Origin: Saprospiraceae bacterium
GTDB lineage: Bacteria > Bacteroidota > Bacteroidia > Chitinophagales > Saprospiraceae
Reading direction: 5' to 3'
DNA length: 64,000 bases
Assembly: GCA_016714445.1 (NCBI GenBank)
Contig: JADJNF010000007.1
Span: 124,001-188,000 of the forward strand
Made by a program: the position numbers and the translations under genes. Position 1 is the first letter of the stretch; every line of letters starts with the position of its first letter. This document shows, one piece after another, positions 41,830-51,000 of the stretch. The notes under the pieces were generated by a model. It was not told the DNA's origin. It saw nothing but the letters and a program-made list of their open reading frames with translations, and did no database searches.

Positions 41830-41924
41830 TTATACCGCTTATCATTGAAATATGAAAAGTCAAGGTTGAGATTTTACCACCAATTACTATATTTGTCAAA
41901 TCTACTATAAAAATAATACAAAGC

Positions 41925-42800
41925 ATGAAATCATTATTTAATTTAAATGACAAATCAAAATATTTAAACACATTAGAGAGAATCTCAAATGTCGACTTAA
42001 AGGAAGATTCTCACATCTTTAAACCTCACGGTGCTATACCAATAAGAAAAGCTGCTGAACTATCATTACAACAGTTAGATCCCACCGATTTTACTCCAGC
42101 CATTATCTTTATCAGAGTGGTTTTAGCTGCAAACAGGAATTATAATAGGCATGTTAGGGAAAATGTGATTAGAATAAAGAGATTGCATCCCCAACTCAGA
42201 TCAATTTCAGACCTGGATAATCTCATTAATTCTATGTCTGTTGATGAATTTTATGAGCTATGGGGTCATAAAAATCCAAGAAAATATAACGTTTTATTGA
42301 ATTTAATAAAGAGTACTAAAACATTACGCGAAAAATATAATATCACCGACGATTTCATCTTGTTAAAAAAATGGGCAGAAGACTTTCAGATTTTAAATCT
42401 TCGCTCCGATGAAATTGGTAAAATCGATGATGTTGCGCTTGCAACTGTCCAGCATCTTAGAATGGATTTTGGTATTGATACAGTAAAACCTGATCAAAGA
42501 GTAATGGAAGTTATAGAAAGAGAATTTCTTGGAAGAAGAGTTACTCAACGCCAGGCAATAGAATTTGTAGAATTTTTATCATCAATTTCAGGCCTAAAAG
42601 TCAGACTGTTAGATTTAATAATGGTAAATTATGGGTCAGGTTATTATGCAAATAAAACATTCTATTCACTTGAGGCCTATCAAATAGAGATTGTTAAAAA
42701 TTTTGCAAAGTTAGGAATTTCGTATACAATAATTTCTGAAGGTACAAGTTTGTCATTATCCGAAGTAAATACTATTCTTTCAGATGTTAAAAATGAGTAA
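41925..42800 (+). CDS. HhH-GPD-like DNA glycosylase-fold protein (putative)
   Basis: The 291-aa protein is all-helical in pattern. The segment KIDDVALATVQHLRMDFGID followed by TVKPDQRVMEVIEREFLGRR resembles the helix-hairpin-helix and the Asp-bearing loop (VxxDxxV) of endonuclease III-type glycosylases. The usual Cys cluster for an iron-sulfur centre is absent. Such enzymes excise damaged or modified bases. No partner gene is adjacent: the OB-fold gene ends 95 bp upstream on the same strand. The assignment rests on a limited motif and could be wrong; the family of the N-terminal half is not recognised. Confidence 0.5.
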   Translation: MKSLFNLNDKSKYLNTLERISNVDLKEDSHIFKPHGAIPIRKAAELSLQQLDPTDFTPAIIFIRVVLAANRNYNRHVRENVIRIKRLHPQLRSISDLDNLINSMSVDEFYELWGHKNPRKYNVLLNLIKSTKTLREKYNITDDFILLKKWAEDFQILNLRSDEIGKIDDVALATVQHLRMDFGIDTVKPDQRVMEVIEREFLGRRVTQRQAIEFVEFLSSISGLKVRLLDLIMVNYGSGYYANKTFYSLEAYQIEIVKNFAKLGISYTIISEGTSLSLSEVNTILSDVKNE

Positions 42801-43283
42801 ATAATCAATACTGATAGGTTTATTTGGTATGGTGCTAGAATATAGTTTAGATTTGATCAATCCCCATCATACAGCACTTTGCCTTCCTACATTTTAATGG
42901 CATGCAAATTTATATGCAGCTTCAGAATTTATTGCCTATAGCTGAAGATGTTGGTTAATAAAAATATTTTTTTCCGGCTTCAGCCAAATCAAACTATACG
43001 GACATAAACTTCAGATCGGCCTCAAACCGAAATTTCTGCCAACCCTAAATACTTTGCTTTCCTTAAAGGCGTTTTCAACACCATCTGATAGAATATGTAC
43101 AATATGATATAAATCAGTATATTGCATTAATAAATATTTGGGAAAATAAATAATAATATAAAATATTATTTTTACATTGTCGTCAATTACAGTTAATCCT
43201 ATCAACAATCTAACAATAAATCAACATAAAACTTATATGCAACAGTAAATATTATTTTATTCCCAATATGTAAATTATTAATT
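42801..43283. other. 483-bp intergenic stretch with a dispersed repeat
   Basis: No gene is supported. Positions 42905-43000 resemble 54673-54770 (shared core CAAATTTAT-TGCAGCTTCAG, then AATTTATTGCC). CTTCAG/CTGAAG words recur in both orientations, giving weak hairpins. Confidence 0.55.
42905..43000. repeat. Dispersed intergenic repeat, copy 1
   Basis: A ~95-bp segment is shared with 54673-54770. The left 40 bp are nearly identical and the right part is diverged but keeps GGCTTCAGCC versus GGCTTTAGCC. CTTCAG and CTGAAG can pair across 16 bases. Confidence 0.55.
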
Positions 43284-44861
43284 ATGAAAAAAATAACAAA
43301 TTTCATCCTATTATTTAGGAAGTGCAACATTTATGCATCCTTTCAAATCATAAGAATTGTTTTCATTTTATTTTTTTCTATTGGACTTAAAAGTTCTTCC
43401 ATTGGTCAGAGTTTTTTTAATCCAAATTCAAAAGTTTTAGTTGATCAGAAAAAGGCTGAGGCCTTTATCAAAGCTACCCCGGAGATTGGGTTAAAAGCAG
43501 AATATTACAATGTCAGCAAAGCCGTGTTGGAAACTATTCTCATTCTACAATCCAATTGCGGGACATCCACTTCCGATGATAAGTATAATTACGGCAGAGT
43601 AAATGTCCATCCTGAGTTGACCGTATATCCGGCATTTTCAAAAACAAAAAATGGTTATATCCTTTGTTCCACCCGATCCAGAGGAGTAGAGGCAACAGCA
43701 CTTAGTCTCAGTTTAATGAGAAACGATGGCAAAAATTCCTTGTCTGAAAGCCAATGGTTATCTTTAGTTTTTGGACAGAATGGAGAACTTTCTGCATTAG
43801 CGCCACATGCGGATGAAATTTACACTGCAAGAACAGGAAATTCTTTCAATCAGTTGGGTTTAAATTTTACCCATAATCAGGTGGCAATTGATAATAATAA
43901 ATCTCAACTTCCAATGGAGGCTCCCCTAGTAGAAAAACAACAGTCCAACACAAAAGAAAAGGAAATTAAAACTGAATTACCAGTGACTAAGGTGAATGAA
44001 ACTAAATCTACGGATCCAAGTCCTGAGTCTGTAACTTCCAAAAATGAAGATATGAAAACAAATCCGGCAACAGAGAAGACCGAAATATCCCATTCAAAGA
44101 ATAGTTCCGAGAACAGTCACCCGAAACCTGAAGATGTTGCAGTTGATAAAGAAGAAATAATTTTATCAAAAGAAGAAAGCAAGACTATAATTGAACCGGA
44201 AACCAAAACATTAAAAATAGCTGAAGATGCCAAAATATCTGCTGAAAATAGGGTTGCTGAAGCACCAACCCATAGTGTAACATCTGAGAGTCAGGATAAT
44301 ACACCTATGACTGCCAAATTAAATCAAACCAATAATGTTAATATTCAGACTTCCAATAACACAAACTATCATACTACAACAGAATCTCAGCGTCCCGGTA
44401 TAAAATTGTATGGCCCAACAGATAAAGGTTCACGATTATTGGGTGGATCTGCTTCATTTGTTAGAGCTGACGGAAACTCGATTTTGACTATAAATCCGAA
44501 CATGGGTTTTTTTGTAGCTAATAATTTTGCTATTGGTTTGAATCATTTTTATGCGGCAGATTTGGATGGAGATTATAGCGATATCAATGCTTTAGGCCCA
44601 TTTATGAAATTCTACATTGGTAACAGCCAAAAAGGAAAAGTTTTTGCACAGATAAGCGGTGCGATAGCAGTTGCAGATCTAGATTTCGATTATTTAAACT
44701 ATAGTTATGGATTAAGAGCTGGATATGCCGTATTTATTAACAATAGTATAGCATTGGAATTTAGCGGAGGATATGACAAAGTTATAGATGGTGATGGAAG
44801 GTTTGGTGGAAATGTTGGATTTCAGATCCATTTCAATAAAAATGAAAAACCAAATTTGTGA
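43284..44861 (+). CDS. Secreted protein with low-complexity linker and outer-membrane barrel-like C-terminus
   Basis: The 525-aa product has a long leader with a hydrophobic core (IIRIVFILFFSIGLKSSSIG, then Q). A ~150-residue N-terminal domain follows (AEAFIKATPEIGLKAEYYNV, ILILQSNCGTSTSDD). After it come ~170 residues rich in Lys, Glu, Ser and Thr (linker) and a C-terminal ~150 residues of alternating beta strands (GGSASFVRADGNSILTINPN, GLRAGYAVFINNSIALEFSG). That last part resembles small outer-membrane barrels of Bacteroidota. The N-terminal domain has a glucosaminidase-like feel but no catalytic residues could be confirmed. The gene is probably surface-exposed, with a small TM protein gene directly downstream. 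Confidence 0.68.
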   Translation: MKKITNFILLFRKCNIYASFQIIRIVFILFFSIGLKSSSIGQSFFNPNSKVLVDQKKAEAFIKATPEIGLKAEYYNVSKAVLETILILQSNCGTSTSDDKYNYGRVNVHPELTVYPAFSKTKNGYILCSTRSRGVEATALSLSLMRNDGKNSLSESQWLSLVFGQNGELSALAPHADEIYTARTGNSFNQLGLNFTHNQVAIDNNKSQLPMEAPLVEKQQSNTKEKEIKTELPVTKVNETKSTDPSPESVTSKNEDMKTNPATEKTEISHSKNSSENSHPKPEDVAVDKEEIILSKEESKTIIEPETKTLKIAEDAKISAENRVAEAPTHSVTSESQDNTPMTAKLNQTNNVNIQTSNNTNYHTTTESQRPGIKLYGPTDKGSRLLGGSASFVRADGNSILTINPNMGFFVANNFAIGLNHFYAADLDGDYSDINALGPFMKFYIGNSQKGKVFAQISGAIAVADLDFDYLNYSYGLRAGYAVFINNSIALEFSGGYDKVIDGDGRFGGNVGFQIHFNKNEKPNL

Positions 44862-44896
44862 AGGTGTTTTAAAAATGTTAATTAAAACTCACAGAC

Positions 44897-45031
44897 ATGC
44901 AAAATTCTGATTATTACAAAGGATACACCGATAAAGCTAAGAAAATTAAAAAGAAAAAAGTTTGGACAAATTGGGGGATTGGTCTGGGGGTAAACATTGT
45001 AGCAGCTGTTATTTTAGTGACTGCAAAATAA
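44897..45031 (+). CDS. 44-aa single-TM small protein
   Basis: The frame MQNSDYYKGYTDKAKKIKKK followed by KVWTNWGIGLGVNIVAAVIL and VTAK is complete. It has a Lys-rich N-terminal half and one C-terminal hydrophobic helix, as in small inner-membrane proteins with the basic side in the cytoplasm. It starts 36 bp after the barrel-protein gene and ends 59 bp before the giant surface protein, both on the same strand. Function is unknown. A real gene is supported by its position and by the clean charge/hydrophobicity pattern. Confidence 0.5.
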   Translation: MQNSDYYKGYTDKAKKIKKKKVWTNWGIGLGVNIVAAVILVTAK

Positions 45032-45089
45032 ACTCAAACGACCTATCCTTTTCTTTTTGTTTTATAATAAACACAAATTATACTGAAAA

Positions 45090-48000
45090 ATGAAAAAGTT
45101 ATTTTACCCAATTTTATTAATTATCCTTTCTGGTAATTTTAATTTTTGTTTTGGCCAAAAGTGGCTTGAAAACTTACCCACCAATAAATCAAAAAGTGAA
45201 ATTACCTTTTATGATTACCAAAATGCTTTTGATCAATATCAAAAAAGTCTTAATGCTGAAAATGGATATTATAGAGATGAAAATGGTGAGAAAGTTAGAG
45301 TATCAGGGTTTAAACAATTTAAAAGATGGGAATATTATATGCAAGGGATAATTGACCCATCAACTGGTGCATTTCCTTCGGAAAATCCTTTTGAAATTTA
45401 CGCTGAATATCAAAGAAATCAGTCAAACAGCAGATCAACGACGTCTGCTGATTGGAAATCACTCGGACCGAATAATTCTGAAGGTGGATATGCAGGTATA
45501 GGCAGATTAAATTGTATATCTTTTCACCCCACAGATACAAATACTTATTGGGTTGGAGCCGCAAGTGGCGGACTGTGGGTCACAAATGATGACGGTGCTA
45601 GCTGGACCTGTTTAACAGACAAAACAGGTGTTTTAGCAGTAAGTGACATAGTAATTCCATCAGACTATGAGACATCTCAAACAATTTACATTGCGACTGG
45701 TGATAAAGATGCTTGGGATAATCGAAGTATAGGAGTTTTAAAATCAACAAATAGAGGGGAATCTTGGAATACCACAGGATTAACATTTTCAATTGCAAGT
45801 CCAAAAATGGTAAATAGATTACTTATAGACCCAAATAATAATGAAATAATTATTGCAGCAACCACGGATGGAGTTTTTAAAACATTTAATGGGGGAGTAA
45901 CTTGGAACCAACAAATTACTAATCTTGATTTTATTGATATGGAATTTAAGCCAAATGATTTTAATACTTTATACGGAGCAGTTAAATATGATGGCAAAAT
46001 TTATACGTCAACAAATGGAGGAATGACTTGGACGATAGCATATTCTAATTCAAACATTAATCGCATTGAATTGGCTGTTTCAGAAAATCAAAATGGTTGG
46101 GTGTATGGCGTGGCCTCTGATGAAAATGATGATGCATTGTATGGAATATTAAAATCTACAAACAGCGGTGTTTCTTTTCAACGTATTTACTCATCAAAAA
46201 ATTTATTAGGCAGAACATCAAATGGCAGTGACAACGTGGGACAAGGTTCTTATGATTTATCCATTGCTGTTTCAAAAAGTGATGCAAATACAATTATCGT
46301 AGGTGGAATAAATACATGGCGGTCAATCAATGGTGGAACATCTTGGCAGTTAGTTAATCATTGGGTTGGTGATGGAGCTCAAGAAGTTCATGCAGACAAA
46401 CATCAACTAAAATATAGATTCAACGGAGACTTATTTGAATGTAATGATGGTGGCTTATATATTTCTAAAAATAATGGTACAACCTGGACAGATAAGTCAA
46501 ATGGTTTAGTTATTAGCCAAATTTATAAACTTGGAAACTCGCAAATTTTTTCAAATGAAGTTATAACAGGGTTGCAGGATAATGGAACAAAATTGCAGAT
46601 GGATTCTGACTGGGTTGATGTTTTTAGCGGTGATGGTATGAACTGTATCATTGATCCCAGCAATAACAATATCCAATATGCCTGTAGTCAACGTGGAGAA
46701 ATTGGGAAAACACTCAATCATTGGAAAGATATAGAATACATAAAACCACCTAACTCAGGTGAGGGTGCTTGGGTTACACCATATGTTTTAGACCCAAATG
46801 ATCCTGCCACAATTTATGCCGGATATCGTTATTTGTATAAATCAATAGATCGGGGTGGCACATGGACAAGACCAAATCCTAATAGCTTCTGGTCTTTGTT
46901 AATCCATCACATAGCTATCGCTCCTTCAAATTCTAACACTTTATATTTAGCAGGATATGACAGAATTTGGAAAACAATTGATGGGGGCCAAAATGTATTT
47001 AATATAGCAAATAATCTACCACTTTCTTCCGGAAATATTACATCTGTTTCTGTAAAAAATGATGATGAAAACACAGTGTGGGTAACTTTGGGTGGATACA
47101 CAAATCCTGGAGTATTCCAATCGACAAATGGTGGTCAAACATGGGTCAAAATTTCAAATGGTTTGCCTATATTACCTGCATATACCCTTGTCCAAAACAA
47201 GTTATTAACTAATGAAGATCACTTATATGTGGGAACAGAACTTGGCGTTTACTTTAAAAAGGGTGGTGAAAACTGGATTCCCTTTAACCAAGGCTTACCA
47301 AATGTGAAAATTGGAGAATTAGAAATTTACTATGATGGAAATCCTGATTTATCTACGTTGAGAGCCGCAACTTATGGAAGAGGCCTTTGGGAGTCAAACT
47401 TAATTCCACAAATTCCTATTGAAATGGAATATCAAAACGCTACTACGGTACACACCAATTTATCAAAAGTAAATCCATCAAATAAAAATGTTGAAATATT
47501 AAGAATTCAAATTGATACAAAAGGTTCAATAAATCCAATTAAACTAAAATCTATTAATTTTAACACTCATGGAACTAGTGATATAAATGACATAGAATCA
47601 ATTAAGATGTATTACAGTAAAAGTAAAATGCTTTTCGACACATTGCAAATTGTAAGTTCCATAAGTAATGTTATTAACGATACCATTAGATTCAATCTTG
47701 ATCAAGAATTAAATAATGGTAAAAATTATTTTTGGTTAGCCTATGATATAAAAAACACAGCTCATTTAGGAAATATTTTAGATGCCCAGTTAATAAGCTT
47801 TAAGCTGGACACTATAGAATATATTTTAAATCAAGATCCTGTGGGTAATAGAGTAATTGAATTAAATTATTGTACCGCGGGATCGACTTTACCCACTTCC
47901 TATAATTATATTTCGAATGTCACAATTGGCAAAATAAATAACAATTCATTAAAGGGCCAAAATGGCTATCAGAATTTTAGAAACATTTCAGATTCATTAT

Positions 48001-51000
48001 CAATAGGCCGAACAATTGATTTTAAAATCAATTTGAATCAACCTTTTACTAAAGATCAAATAAGAATTTGGGTGGATTTCAACAGAAATGGGATTTTTGA
48101 AGATTCTAATGAACTTGTATATTTTTCACCAGGTATAAATACACAATCTCTTATACAGGGAAATTTTTTAATTCCGTCTAATGCGATACCAGGGTCAACT
48201 ACGATGAGAATAAGGCAGCATTATACAGATTTCGAACCGAACTTTACATCATGTGGCACATCTAGCTGGGGAGAAGTAGAAGATTATTCAGTCATACTCT
48301 ACCAGCAACCTATAGCTGGCAATGCTTCTTCAAATTCTCCAATATGTGTTAATGATAGTTTAATAATCCAATTGCAAAATTTCTTTGGAAATATAAAGTG
48401 GCAGAAATCAAAAAATGGGTTAACTGATTGGCAATACTGCAATGAAGGTTTGGGTTATAATAGTTCACATTACAAAAGCTTAATTGATACTTCCACCTTT
48501 TTTAGAGCTGAGGTAGTTCTAGAAACTTTTAGTCCGGTCTACTCAAATATAGTAGAAGTTATAGTTAATCAAAATCCGGAAGTTTATATCAATTCAACCA
48601 ATGGTTTGAATTTTTGCAGTACTGAGACCAGTAATCTTTACACTGAAAGCAATTATTATTCATATACATGGAATACAGGAGACACCATGCCATCAATTGA
48701 AGTTGCAACTAATGAAAGTTATTTTGTTAATGTAGTTGATAATAAAGGATGCTCAGGAATCTCCAATACAATTCAAATCACAGTGAATCAAAATCCATCA
48801 GTATCATTAAGTATTTTTGGTCTTCCAACTTTCTGTTTTGGTGATTCCCTAATTTTAGCAACAGAATCTATAGATTATTCCTTTGTATGGTCTACAAATA
48901 ATACTTCTCAAAGTATTAATGTGTACGATTCAGGTGATTATTTTGTAATGGTTACCGATTCTAATGGGTGTACTGCCATTTCAGACACCATTACCGTTTT
49001 GGTTCATGCTCTGCCAATGCCGACAGTGAATGCAAGCGGAGCGACTACATTTTGTTCGGGCAACAACGTAACGCTTTCATCTTCTATAACTGGAGTAAGT
49101 TATTTGTGGAGCAACAACGAAACGACACAAAGTATTTCACCAACCACGACAGGAAACTATTCCGTTGCATTGACTGATGCCAACGGCTGCACAGTAACAT
49201 CAACAGCAGTCAACATAACCGTAAATCCGCTGCCATTGCCAATCGTAAATGCAAGCGGAGTAACTACATTTTGTTCAGGCAACAGTGTTACGCTTTCATC
49301 TTCTATCACAGGAGTAAGTTATTTGTGGAGTAACAATGCAACGACACAAAGCATTTCAGCAACCACGACAGGAAACTATTCCGTTGAAGTGACTGATGCC
49401 AACGGATGCAAAGGAACATCAACAATAACTAACGTAACCGTGAATCCGTTGCCAACGCCAATCTTGAATACAAGCGGAGCGACTACATTTTGTTCGGGCA
49501 ACAGCGTAACGCTTTCATCTTCTATAACAGGAGTAAGTTATTTGTGGAGCAACAACGAAACGACACAAAGTATTTCAGCAACCACGACAGGAAACTATTC
49601 CGTTGCAGTGACTGATGCCAACGGCTGCACAGGAACATCAACAATAACTAGCGTAACCGTGAATCCGTTGCCAACGCCAATCTTGAATACAAGCGGAGCG
49701 ACTACATTTTGTTCGGGCAACAGCGTAACGCTTTCATCTTCTATAACAGGAGTAAGTTATTTGTGGAGCAACAACGAAACGACACAAAGTATTTCAGCAA
49801 CCACGACAGGAAACTATTCCGTTGAAGTGACTGATGCCAACGGCTGCACAGGAACATCAACAATAACTAGCGTAACCGTAAATCCGTTGCCAACGCCAAT
49901 CTTGAATACAAACGGAGCGACTACATTTTGTTTGGGCAACAGTGTTACGCTTTCATCTTCTATCACAGGAGTAAGTTATTTGTGGAGCAACAACGAAACC
50001 ACACAAAGCATCATTGTTTCAACATCTGAAAATTATACCTTAATGTTGACCGATTCTAAAGGGTGTACTGCCATTTCAGACACCATTACTGTTTTGGTTC
50101 ATACATTGCCCGATGCAACATTACTTACAGATGGAAACCTATCATTTTGTTTTGGAGACTCAATTTCTATTTCTTGTACGGAATCTTCAACATACTTATG
50201 GAATTCAGGAGAAACATCCAAAGAGATAGTTGTAAAAAATAGTGGTCATTATTTAGTTACCGTGACCGATTCATTTGGTTGTTCTGCAATCTCTGATTCA
50301 ATTGGAGTTGTTGTACATAATCTTTCCGAAATTACTCTTACCCCTGGTGGCGTAACTACTTTTTGTAAAGGCGATTCGGTCACTTTATTTTCAAGTCAGG
50401 CAGTAAGTTATTTATGGAGTTCTGGTGCAACTACACAAAATATTACCGTTTATAATAGTGGTAACTATTTTATAAATATAATTGATAGCAATAATTGCCA
50501 AGCAGAATCTCCACCAATTAATGTTGTCGTAAATGAATTGCCAGTGCCTATAATTTCATCAAATGAACCTACTAATTTCTGTCAAGGTGACTCCATAACA
50601 TTAATGTCTAGCCATGCGGTTTCATATTTATGGAATACTTTGGATACTATTAGAAGTATTATAGTGTCTAAGTCTGGTGATTACTTTGTTATTGTGACTG
50701 ATGACAATGGATGTAAAGGCAAATCTATTCCATTAACCGTGGTCGAAACAGACAATCCTATTGCAAATATTTCCTTAAGCAGATCACCCATAATGTGCTT
50801 GGGTGATTCAATAATACTTTCTGCGGATAATGCTGAATCCTATTTATGGAGCAATGGTAGCACTACACAAAGTGTAATAATAAATACAGAAGGTCAATTT
50901 AGTGTTACTGTTATCAACAGTATGGGGTGCATTTCGGTTTCACCATCTATTACTGTTGTAATCAATCCTTTGCCGATATCCGCTATTGAAATCATTGGTG

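Noticed and set aside
49020..50114. CRISPR-like periodic repeats
   Set aside because: The 219-bp period is in frame within one protein-coding gene and encodes Ig-like domains; there are no spacers or cas genes.
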